Positions 20,003 through 29,450 of a DNA stretch of 52,797 nucleotides are shown one piece after another. Where the stretch lies: assembly GCA_036939755.1 (NCBI GenBank), contig JALLAZ010000025.1, positions 1-52,797 of the forward strand. The letters run 5' to 3'. The position numbers and the translations under genes are program-made. The notes beneath the pieces are model-generated. The model was given only the letters and a program-made list of their open reading frames with translations, ran no database searches and had not been told where the DNA came from. This stretch comes from Stephanodiscus triporus (taxonomy: Eukaryota; Bacillariophyta; Thalassiosirophyceae; Thalassiosirales; Thalassiosiraceae). How positions within the stretch are numbered: the first letter of the stretch is position 1; every line of letters starts with the position of its first letter.

Positions 20003-20091
20003 TATTTACTCCCAAAGCTAAAGCGTCGCAGCTGGGGTTGAATGCATTCAACTAAGCGAGGAGGGGGGGGGGGGCGCCTCAGGGAATAATA

Positions 20092-21702
20092 ATGAAGTGT
20101 CGCTACGTCGCCGGGACGATAGTCTTCATCACATCAGCCAAGTTGATATCGACGTTGGCTTACATTGACTTCCGCAGTGTTACGGATGGAATACCGCATG
20201 ACGAGTATCCCACCACCGCGAGCACAAGGACGACGACCGCGCCGGAGCCGGTGCCGACGCTGGCTCACTTCGATCCGTACCTAATGGGGGGATTCCGAAA
20301 TCAGCACATGAGATTCGTCGCCTTCGTCGCGCATGCGGTGGATCGCAACATATCCCAGATACTCCTCCCATCGTTGCGGTGGTTGGCCCATTACAACAGT
20401 CCGAACTCGATCCGACACGATCTTCTCTTCGACGTCCGCTATTGGAATGCGCGCGCGGCAGAACTGGGACTGCCCGTGCTCGTCGATTACGATCCCGGCG
20501 TCCTCGAGGGGATATACCAGATGCAGAATGAGAGCGATCGCGTTGGCAAATCGTCGGCGAGGGTGGAGGCGGTCCCCTGCTGGAATGTGAGCTCCGGTCT
20601 GTTCTCGGGCCTGGACGAGGCCGTCCTCCGCCATCCGAAGACCAATATAAGGAGGATCGAAGTGCTGGAAATGATCGGACAAGGGGAAGAAAACGGCATC
20701 TATGCGCATTGTAGATGTGGCCTGGAGGATGCTGCGGCCCATTATAACTGCACGATACGTGCGCAGGGAAGGTTTACTCGTCTCATCCCACATGGTGGCC
20801 TCAAGGGCAACGGGCGATTATGGAACGAATACATGTCCCTACAAAGACGTCGCGGGAGTGCGTCGGAAATGGTGACTATACACAATCAATCGGTTCCCAT
20901 CTACCCTGACCACGTACACGTCGAGAGGGCCATTTTTGAATTGCTGCGTCCTTCCAAATATTTGAGCGTGGCATTGGAGGGCGCCCTCGGCAAAGCAATG
21001 CGGAATACATCGGCCGATTGCGCCCATGGACGTGGTTGCGAAATCGACGATGGGCCAACTCCGAGAGTGCTGGCGCTACACCCGCGTGTTGAACCCGAGA
21101 TGTTGGGACATCGCTGCGCCAGGTTCATGGAATCCAACCTCACGAGGGTGTTTGAACGGTGCGAACACTTCACCCCCTTTCTCGATGCAGAAAATGACGA
21201 TGGCGAGAGCATGCGCGGCTATAGATTCAACTTGGTGTTCATAGCCGTGAGCGCGGGGCAGGTATTACAACAGGCGGATCGTCAGGATGATCTTGGACTT
21301 ATTACAAATCAAAACCGAGATGCTTTCCTTCATGCTAGGGAGTACGGGTTGTTTGGTCGCAACAGAATGGGGATTCCAATCTTTGAATCAGGAATAGATA
21401 GCGCCGCGAATGTAAAATTCCCACCGACGAGTAGCCACGGTGATTTGGAGGGTGGCGCTTCATCGCAATTTGTTTCTCCGGAGTCTCTTGGTGTCCTAGA
21501 ACTGGTTGCATCGATCATCAACTTCTTTACTGCTGTCAAGGCAGACATATTCGTGGGAGTTAGGGGTAGCTCATTTTCGACCGACGTTTTCTCCGTTCGG
21601 TATTACCAGCACAAAAATTTGGGGCGGTTAGAGAACTATATCATAGGGCCAGATGGCATCCATCAATTACATGGTCCGCCGCCTCCTCATTCTTGTAATT
21701 AG
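20092..21702 (+). CDS. O-fucosyltransferase-like type II membrane protein
   Basis: 536 residues, intronless. A short hydrophobic N-terminus (YVAGTIVFITSAKLISTLAY) would anchor it in the Golgi/ER membrane. GGFRNQHMRFV at residues 65-75 matches the start of the GDP-fucose protein O-fucosyltransferase fold (G-G-x-x-N-Q), and LALHPRVEPEM around His330 matches its H-x-R-x-E-x-(D/E)-M motif. Near the C-terminus ADIFVGVRGSSFSTDVF is the conserved motif close to the donor site. Several Asn-x-Ser/Thr sites occur in the lumenal part. Diatoms have many relatives of this family; sugar and acceptor are unknown. The start follows a 12-G run and lies 90 bp from the transposon end, so its promoter is partly transposon DNA or very short. 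Confidence 0.75.
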   Translation: MKCRYVAGTIVFITSAKLISTLAYIDFRSVTDGIPHDEYPTTASTRTTTAPEPVPTLAHFDPYLMGGFRNQHMRFVAFVAHAVDRNISQILLPSLRWLAHYNSPNSIRHDLLFDVRYWNARAAELGLPVLVDYDPGVLEGIYQMQNESDRVGKSSARVEAVPCWNVSSGLFSGLDEAVLRHPKTNIRRIEVLEMIGQGEENGIYAHCRCGLEDAAAHYNCTIRAQGRFTRLIPHGGLKGNGRLWNEYMSLQRRRGSASEMVTIHNQSVPIYPDHVHVERAIFELLRPSKYLSVALEGALGKAMRNTSADCAHGRGCEIDDGPTPRVLALHPRVEPEMLGHRCARFMESNLTRVFERCEHFTPFLDAENDDGESMRGYRFNLVFIAVSAGQVLQQADRQDDLGLITNQNRDAFLHAREYGLFGRNRMGIPIFESGIDSAANVKFPPTSSHGDLEGGASSQFVSPESLGVLELVASIINFFTAVKADIFVGVRGSSFSTDVFSVRYYQHKNLGRLENYIIGPDGIHQLHGPPPPHSCN

Positions 21703-22091
21703 ACTGATCGTGCAACAATAATTTTACGATGATTTTCCACAGCAAAGGGTGTCACACCACCTTACACCCGACCTCGCAACTATCAGCCCATAACCACATG
21801 TAACTGTCCACTTCCAGCCCGACTGATGATTCCTTATCATCATTATTGATGCTCCATCCTCATACTAGAAATTATTACCCTCCTCGTAAGAACATCAGCA
21901 ACCAGAGTCCTTGTTGGCCTTCATTTTTCTGGCCCTCTTACCTAAAAGCTACTCATTCTATTAACGAAAACGAAAAAAATGACATGAGATTGTGTTGTAA
22001 CAAGTGAGATCAAGAGTATTACTATATCAATATCCCATTCCCGCCTCACTTTTCTTCGCCGAAGAAAAAACACCATGATCACCGCCCTCCA
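21703..22091. other. Convergent 3' intergenic region
   Basis: AT-rich 3' flanks of the O-fucosyltransferase-like gene and RPC6. No gene or repeat recognised. Confidence 0.5.
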
Positions 22092-23258
22092 TCACGTATG
22101 ATGATGGGGCTCGTGAGGGCTCAAATAGACGCCGTCCTCGAACCGAATGCCGCGGAAGTGAAAATCGGGCGAGAGTACGTCCCACCATCCGAAGTCGCAC
22201 ATCGTCGTGACTTGCTTGGCGGCCACGAACAGCGCCTCCCCGCCTTCCGTCACGCCCCTCTGCTCGACGAGGTAATCCAACGTCAGGGTCTGCAGCAGCT
22301 GCTGGACCTCGTCGAGGCTCAGCCGGACCCTGCTCACGTTGGCCTGGGTCATCTTGTTCGCGATTTGTACGAGTGTCACGCCCTTGCCCACGCCCAACCC
22401 GCCGTTCATCCTCTTCACGCACATCAGTATGAAATTGCGCAATTCGGCGATGAACTCGTGATCGAATTCGTACTCGGAGTACCACGGACCGCCGGTTATC
22501 TCCTTCGCGGGGGCGAGGTCGTAAAGCATGTACAATTTCTTCGTCTTGGCCGTCACGGACTTGATCGGCTTGATCAGCCGACGAGTCTCGAGTTGCTTTT
22601 TTTTTTGCGCGCGCGTGAATATTTTCGGGTATGGGAAGCGGAGACGATGGGGATGTAAAGATGAGGATACACGAGCGGGCGGGCTCAAATTCGAATGACA
22701 AGACCTAAAAGATATAAAGAGCCTCACCTTGAATATTTTCGTAAGCGTGGCCTGCTGTATGTTCGTCTGCACCCTCACGTCGACTGTCCATATTCCCTTA
22801 TTCCCACTTGCCTCGATCACCTGGTACACCATCTTCGTCGGGGCGTCCAATCCCTGCAACTTCGTCGCCTCCTCGACGCTGAGGAGGGAGAAGTAAACCT
22901 CCGCCTCGCCCGCCTTCGACGCGAGCTTGGACATGGTGAGCCGCGACGCTCGCGTCAGCTCGTTGATGATCGGCACGAGCTCGGGGTACCTCGACTCGAA
23001 GTGCGATTTCAGGACCGAGTTCGCGATGCCCCTGCCCTTGTACTTGGCACTCGACAGCAGCTGGATGAATTCCTCGCGAAGCTCGCCGTTGTCGCTTGTG
23101 GACGACGACGCTTCCGATTTTATCGCGACGCCAACGCCGCCTCCTCCGCCATTGTTGCTCCTTGCGGCGCCGGTCGTCGCGGATCCCACCAGAGTGCGAT
23201 TGCGCTTGATGCCGTTGGCCGTGGCGGCCGTCACTATGGGACGCTTCGTTGGTGGCAT
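22092..23258 (-). CDS. POLR3F: RNA polymerase III subunit RPC6 (Rpc34)
   Basis: Exons 23258..22728 and 22595..22092 give 344 residues; the family is about 316. The protein is the winged-helix subunit that links Pol III to TFIIIB for initiation of tRNA and 5S rRNA transcription. The splice joins QQATLTKIFK to QLETRRLIKPIKSV, matching the family pattern K-x-L-x2-L-E-x2-(K/R)-L-I-K-x-V-K-S-V, followed by KKLYMLYDLAPAKEITGGPWYS, the diagnostic block. The intron is 132 nt (GTGAGG...AAAAG), a multiple of three without a stop, so retention would insert 44 residues. The ATG at 23258 begins MPPTKRP; the longer frame upstream lacks family support. Divergent from the permease gene, 190 bp apart. Confidence 0.9.
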   Translation of the reverse strand: MPPTKRPIVTAATANGIKRNRTLVGSATTGAARSNNGGGGGVGVAIKSEASSSTSDNGELREEFIQLLSSAKYKGRGIANSVLKSHFESRYPELVPIINELTRASRLTMSKLASKAGEAEVYFSLLSVEEATKLQGLDAPTKMVYQVIEASGNKGIWTVDVRVQTNIQQATLTKIFKVRLFISFRSCHSNLSPPARVSSSLHPHRLRFPYPKIFTRAQKKKQLETRRLIKPIKSVTAKTKKLYMLYDLAPAKEITGGPWYSEYEFDHEFIAELRNFILMCVKRMNGGLGVGKGVTLVQIANKMTQANVSRVRLSLDEVQQLLQTLTLDYLVEQRGVTEGGEALFVAAKQVTTMCDFGWWDVLSPDFHFRGIRFEDGVYLSPHEPHHHT

Positions 23259-23448
23259 TGCGGGCGGGAGTTGACTGCGTATCGTTACTTGGGGAGGAGT
23301 CGAGCGGATTACAAAGAGTGGATTTTTTGGTGGAATGGGACTCCTTCCGATTCGGGACTGACCGCCGTGGACGAGGAACAAAAAATATCAAAAAGTGAGT
23401 CCCCAACAACCAACAACTAAGTAGATACTGTCGAGGCCGAGCGGGAGG

Positions 23449-25620
23449 ATGCCGACGCCACGGCGCCCCCGCCCCTCGAATAACGAGAGCGAAGGGGCCA
23501 TGTTGATGCTTTCCCATTCGCGATTGAAACTGCCAGACGACGACGACGACGACGGCGGCGACATCGACATCGACATCGACATCGACATCGACATCAACGA
23601 CGGCGGTCGCGCGACGGTATTCCAAACGTCGTTGAACATAACCAAGATATGCATGGGCACCGGCACCCTCGCTCTCCCGTTCGCGTCCGAGGTCGGGGGA
23701 CTCCTCTTCAACGCCGTCGGCCTGCTCGCGATCGGCGCCTGGAATTACTATTCGGCAAATTGCCTCCTGAGATGCCTTGAGTACCTCCCGCCGGCGGAGT
23801 CCCCGGGGGGGCGCGAAAACGTTCGCGTCGACGAGGTCGCCGTCGTCGTCGTCGGTGGCGGCGGTAGCGGACGCGGCGGGGATTCGGATGATGATGGAGG
23901 ATTCGGCGGCGATGGCGACGTCGCCATTCTTCGCCTGGGGGACGGCCCGAGGCCGCCAGGGGCACGCCTCGGGTACGGAACCGATGATTCCGTCGTCGAT
24001 GGGACGTCGGCGACTCGACGACGGCGACTGCGCGACGATGAAATGCCGCCGCCTCCTCCCGGATCGACGACCTACGGGAGGGTGGCATGGTATGCATCGG
24101 GTCCCGAGGGTGCGCAGCTTTTTTTTTGTTCGACGCGTGCGATCGTTCTCCTCCTCTGGAACGGCTCTCCCCGACGCACTGTCCGATTCACTTGATTACG
24201 AATATTTATGTCGCCTTGTTGTCTATTCCAGGTCTGATGGTCCTAGACTTGCTCATGGTATTATTGTACATTGGGCTCGTGATAGGTGAGTACTAGAGGG
24301 TGCGACTGCATATCCGTTTGTTTTTTCCCCCTTTCGCTCGCGCTCTAAGTAGCGAGCGATTGTTCTCGTCGTTGGGGTGCTAATCCCTCAAACATCCCGT
24401 TCGATAGCTTATGAAGGTAACGTGCTAATATGAGGATCCTTCGTGCCGACTATGAATCTTCATCCCCCCGTCCTCCAGATCTCACGTTTTCCCTTCGTCA
24501 GCCGCTATGGCGTCCTTCATCGACGGAACGCCCCTGACGACAGGCTCGAGGAGGCTCGATCTACTGATACCGAACGTTATTATGATCTCCCTCTCGTGCG
24601 CGCCAGACGTTGGATTCCTCGGCAAGTGTTCGGGTGTCGGTCTCGTGGCGCTGGCCGTATCCTTCACGTGAGTCCCTCTCTCTCCCCGGAGCTCTTTGTT
24701 TCCTTATCCTCGTCGTCATCGCGACCGCCTCACGAAATCGGTGTGAAAAATGATCGTGCAGCGTCATCTCGTGGCAGGGCTTCGTAGAGAATGGGTGTGC
24801 CGGTTTTCGACACACGCTGGGATTGAATCTTTGGCCGCAGAGTTTGTCCGATGCCAGTAGCTGGTTCGGGGTCGTCGTTTTCGGGTTCGGCGTGGTGCCC
24901 TTCGTCTTCAACTTCAGGTAAGTGGCGCGGTATAAGAGAAATAAGTGAAATACTCGTGGTGGCGATTTTTATTCCGACGCGATTGACATCCAATCTTTTC
25001 GTTCTTACGCGCAAAATAGAGACTCCATGGCAAATCCCCAACATATCAATATATCGCTCAAGGTGGGATTGCTCATGGTGTATGTCGGCTATATTGCGAT
25101 ATCGAACGGGATTCGGATCCTGCTCTCGCCGTCGTACATCTTCCACGGTGACGTATTGCAGGCGATGCCCGCCGCGTGGATTTCCCACCTCGTTCGTATC
25201 CTCATGACGTTCGTGGTTTCTGTCACGGCGCCGTTGATCGTGATACCCTGCGGAGAGCTGATGGAGGGAAAGCTCGGGATCGAGATGGACGATTGCCAGC
25301 GGCAATCGTCCACGCGAAGACGCGTCCTCGTCAGAGTTCCATTCTGCCTGGCCTGCATGGTCCTTTCCGAATTCGTCCCTGATGGATTCGTACACCTGCT
25401 TAGCTTCATTGGATGCTTTTGCGTGGCAACTACGGGGTTTATCCTGCCTTCGCTATTCTGTTTGCAACTTTCGAGAGCCCGAGGAAACGCTCCTCAGCAG
25501 GGTAGCACAGATTGGGTGTTTATCTGTGATATCATGGCGTTGGTCTTGGGCATCATAGCTACCTGCATAACATCGACTCTGACATTTCAGAAACTAATAG
25601 GGAGGGTGGCTGTAGAATAG
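23449..25620 (+). CDS. Amino-acid permease, AAAP/SLC36-38 family
   Basis: Exons 23449..24109, 24232..24285, 24502..24667, 24762..24917 and 25020..25620 give 545 residues with phase kept at every join. The first helix has the family motif NITKICMGTGTLALPFA. A Gly/Asp/Arg-rich loop of about 100 residues follows helix 2. Small exons add LMVLDLLMVLLYIGLVI, the PNVIMISLSCAPDVGFLGK region and FGFGVVPFVFNF. The last exon holds the final helices, including FVHLLSFIGCFCVATTGFILPSLF cut into two spans, typical of this family. Such proteins cotransport amino acids with H+ or Na+ at plasma or vacuolar membranes. An Asp-Ile repeat (GACATC hexamers, near 23560-23600) sits in the N-terminal tail. Substrate unknown. 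Confidence 0.85.
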
Positions 25621-25838
25621 GTAGCTTTAGATTACAAAAAAACATTCCTAGTACGAACTCTCCTGCCATCGGGGGCCGTGAGCCCCTCATACATCGGCCG
25701 AAGAGTCCATCTAAGTGATTCAATAATACCTATTCCATCTATTCCACATCCTCTCTTCACATTCCTCCTCTCCACTTTCGTCTTTATCATCGTTTACATA
25801 AATGCCTCAAAATGCCTATATCGGCAAGCACTCTCGTC
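25621..25838. other. Convergent 3' intergenic region
   Basis: Short 3' flank between the permease and DLST. Nothing further seen. Confidence 0.45.
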
Positions 25839-27465
25839 CTAAATATCAAACACCAGCCTCCCCGGGTCGGTGATCTTATCCGCCACGCTCTTCAGAAACG
25901 TCACGCCCTCCCTACCGTCGATCAACCTGTGATCGTACGTCAACGCAAGGTACATCATCGGCCTGGCGACGACGTTCCCCTTCTCGTCAACGACAGCCCT
26001 CATCTTCGTGGCGTGCATACCCAGTATCGCGCTCTGGGGCTGATTGATTATGGGCGTGCCCATGAGCGAGCCGAAGACGCCTCCGTTCGAGATGGTGAAT
26101 GTCCCCCCAGCCATGTCGTCGAGCGCGAGCGTGCCGTCCTTGGCCTTCTGCCCGAAGAGTGCGATGGTCCTTTCCACGTCCGCGAAGGTCATGTACTCCG
26201 TGTTCCGGAGCACGGGCACGACGAGGCCGTTGGGACTCGCGACCGCCACGGATATGTCGCAGTAGTCGCGGTACACGATCTCCTTGTTCTCGTCGTCGAT
26301 GTATGCGTTTATGGCGGGCACCTCCCGCAACGCCGCCGTGCAGGCCTTGACGAATACCGACATGAACCCAAGCTTGACCCCGTGCTTCTTGGCGAATTCG
26401 TCCTTGTGACGGTGGCGCATCTCCATGAAGTTGCCCATGTCGACTTCCTGGAAGGTCGTTAGCATAGCTGCGGTGTTCTGGGATTCCTTGAGTCGGGCCG
26501 CGACGCGTTGGCTGGATGAACGGCGATGATTGAGAATCTCGCGACGAAAAATTTATTTGGAATACTTGGTTGAAAAAATTATCGGAGTTCCATCACTCCG
26601 ACGTCGAGAATTCAATGGCAGGCGCATCGGAACCGCGGGAGTAGATACAAGTTCCCCTCCCCCCCCATCGTACAGCCCGCGTTGTGCGCGCGATGAATAA
26701 AAAAACAACAACAACTCACCGCATTCGCGACATCTTCGAGCGCCTCTCGGGACGATTGCCCAGGGACGTCGTGACGAACTCCATCGCCGGCAACGGCGGC
26801 GGCGGAGGCGCGGCCTTCTTCGGGGGAGGCGGGGTCGGCGCGGACGCAACGGCCGCGACGACGGGGGGCGGCGACGTCGCGTGGGGGACGTCGGCCGCCG
26901 ACCCGGCCCCGCCGCCCCCTCCTCCTCCTCCTCCCTCGGGCGCCTCGACGTCGGTGTCCAGCCTGTACAGGGCGCTCCCCACCTCGACGACGTCGTCTAC
27001 CTCCCCCAGTATCTCCACGACCTTCCCCGATTCGGCCGCCCGCACGTCCACGGACACCTTGTCGGTCTCGAGCACGACCACGACGTCGTCCTCGCGGACG
27101 TAATCCCCAGGCGCCACGGGTATGTCGACGATCGTGCCCTCGGTGATGGAATCTCCCATTGTCGGGACGTGGACGGTCTTGACCGGCATGCGCGGGGCGA
27201 CGGTCGGACGCATCATCGGATGGCTCGTCGTCGCGTACTGGCGGCGGGAGGAGGACGAAAGGGAGGGGGGCGTCCGGCGTGGCGGATGCGACGGCGACGA
27301 GGACTGTGATGGCGACGACGACGACAACGACGACGACGACGACGAGAGCGACGACGAGAGCGACCGGCGGCCGTGGGACGACGGCGGAGGAGGAAATGAC
27401 GTCGATGCCCGCTGATTGGACGCGAGTGAGCGCCGAGCGGCGGCGCGGACGGCGGAGAGCATCAT
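25839..27465 (-). CDS. DLST: Dihydrolipoamide succinyltransferase, E2 of 2-oxoglutarate dehydrogenase
   Basis: Exons 27465..26720 and 26511..25839 (intron GTGAGT...CCAG, 208 nt) give 472 residues. The enzyme moves the succinyl group from lipoamide to CoA in the mitochondrial TCA cycle. A Ser/Arg-rich N-terminus ending RRQYATTS is a mitochondrial presequence. The lipoyl domain follows ([11 protein letters not shown], lipoyl Lys in ETDKVSVDV), then a Gly/Pro/Ala linker and the catalytic domain. The join restores [22 protein letters not shown], the DLST signature; the active-site block is [12 protein letters not shown]. No E3-binding domain is seen between lipoyl and catalytic parts, as usual for DLST and unlike PDH E2. 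[20 protein letters not shown] also favours DLST over PDH. Confidence 0.93.
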
Positions 27466-28024
27466 CGTGCCTTGGATATCAATAAAAAAAATACTATTTA
27501 GCAAGCGGAGTGGAATCCTCTCGTGGCGGTGGATTTTGTTGGCCCGGCGACGCGATGTCGTCTAACGGATGATGATGGGCGAAGGCTACGGAAGGAACAG
27601 TATCTGTGAAGGTATGGTAGAAAGTAGGGATGCCGGAAGATCCGAAGAAAGATCTGTCGCAGCTCTAATATACGATATTCTACAATATCCTACGTGCAAT
27701 CCAAAACCCCCGAAGACACCGGGCTCGACCATGGGGTCGAGCGGCTCTACACCAGGCCTGTGACGCATGGACGTCCCAACCATGCGCATAAGCGTCATCT
27801 TCACGTGTCTTAGCACCCTGAGCGATGACTTGTGCGCTTGGTTTGCACACAATTCAGACGGTGGGGTGGATATTGACAGAGAGAAGTCTCGTGCGTTTGA
27901 ACAATGGATTAATGCGATATGTAATGAATGGTGACATTATTCTGCTCTAGAGATAAGCGAGATGGCTGCTGGTATATACCTTTACTTTGCTCGGAACCCG
28001 TCCTTGCCTGGAATCTGTCGCCGT
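27466..28024. other. Intergenic region with a short hairpin
   Basis: 560 bp between the DLST start and the methyltransferase stop. Open frames here are short and unlike known proteins. One perfect inverted repeat is listed separately. Otherwise nothing recognised. Confidence 0.45.
27723..27742. repeat. 8-bp stem inverted repeat with 4-nt loop
   Basis: GCTCGACC, ATGG, GGTCGAGC: a perfect small hairpin in the DLST upstream region. Could be a structured RNA end or chance. Confidence 0.6.
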
Positions 28025-29051
28025 TTACACCTTTGGATGTCTCGCTGTCCATACACCACAATAACCAACGCGTCGAACATCCACATCATCAAAAATTTCC
28101 CTCAAAATGCCGTCCAAATCTTCCAACGAATCGCCAAGGTTTCCAAACACACCCACGTCATTGAACTTTTCCAATACACTCATTGCCATCTCGCCGGCAT
28201 TATTTTTATCGTCCAACATTTCCTTCCCGAGGATGGTAGAACCGAAAAACACGCCATCTTTGGGATCGAGCAAGGATGCACAATTACGAAAGGCATCAGC
28301 CTTGTCGTGCAGGTTCGACCCGTGAAGGCAGTGAAATAAGAAATTCACACCCACCGATTGAAATTTACCCCTGATGGGCATCAGATGAGATGATTGACCT
28401 TTGACGTAATGTTCTTTTTCTTCTCCTGGCGGCGATGGTGGCTCCATGATGTCCACCGCCAGTTTCGATATGTCCGGCGGGGTAACATTGTCATCCTCGT
28501 TGTTCGTGCGGTGGTACGCATTCTCGATCCTTTCTTCGCAAACTCGAAGGCAATTCTCATTAATGTCCAGCAACGTAATTTCTTTCGTCGATGGAAATAT
28601 CTCGGAGAGGAATAGACCAGTGCCGACGGCGATTTCACAATGACGACGCGATACATTCGCGCGGTACAACGATGACACGTCTTCCTGTGATATGCGCCAT
28701 AGGAAGGGCGAGTTGAACCCCCACACTAATGCATCATCTAAAACGAACACAAGCGAAAACACAATGTGTCAATAAAATACGTGCGTTGAATATCTTGGGT
28801 TGCTGCGCACGATGATAATAATTGTTCTTTTGGCTGGGGGTGGGGAGAAACGACAACTTACACACGGAGAGTATTTCCGGACTATAAACGCTCCCGCTCT
28901 CGAACTTCTTCCCGTAGGATGCAATTGTCGATGACATGAAGGATGTCATCTCTCGTACTACATTCTCATACGCCTCGTCGGACAGATCCGATCGATCTTC
29001 GCTCTTCGCTGCCTCGTCGAGAATGGAAGCCAGCTGCGTCGGCAGGACGGA

Positions 29052-29087
<36 letters not shown>

Positions 29088-29267
29088 GGGCATAATATCA
29101 TCGAAGCGTCGTTGTAGATCTCGGATGGAAGCGCGGCCAGTTGGAATACTGCGCTCGTGAGAATCAATCCTCGATAGGTGACGTCTGGTGGGTGCGGCCG
29201 CGGCGGACGACGTCGGTCGGGCAAGAACGAGGCCGCGGACCGCGGCATGAAGATTTGGCAGGATCAT
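28025..29267 (-). CDS. SAM-dependent methyltransferase, small-molecule type
   Basis: Exons 29267..28862 and 28737..28025 (intron GTAAGT...TTTAG, 124 nt) give 372 residues. The join makes PEILSVYDALVWGFNSPFLWR, the N-terminal signature of a class I methyltransferase family whose members read YD-x-x-V-x-G-x-x-N/S-x-x-x-W-R. Motif I is HCEIAVGTGLFLSE and motif II ITLLDINENCL; later FQSVGVNFLFHCLHG. The first 60 residues (VRGLVLARPTSSAAAAPTRR) look like a mitochondrial or plastid presequence. A 12-Ser run encoded by repeated triplets lies near 29050-29090. Substrate is unknown; similar fungal proteins sit in natural-product clusters. It is divergent from the quinolinate phosphoribosyltransferase gene, 183 bp apart. 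Confidence 0.78.
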
Positions 29268-29450
29268 GATCACGGATTTTTTCGCCCTTCTTCTTCGATG
29301 ACAGGGAAATCTGAGAGAGTATGGCGGTAGATATCTCGAGTACGTGTTCGGTGGCGCGGGCGCGGAGTGCCAACGCATGTATGTATGGTACCTTAAAAAG
29401 TAAAAGTACATACAGCACACACACCACACACACATCATTAAGTAGTCATC

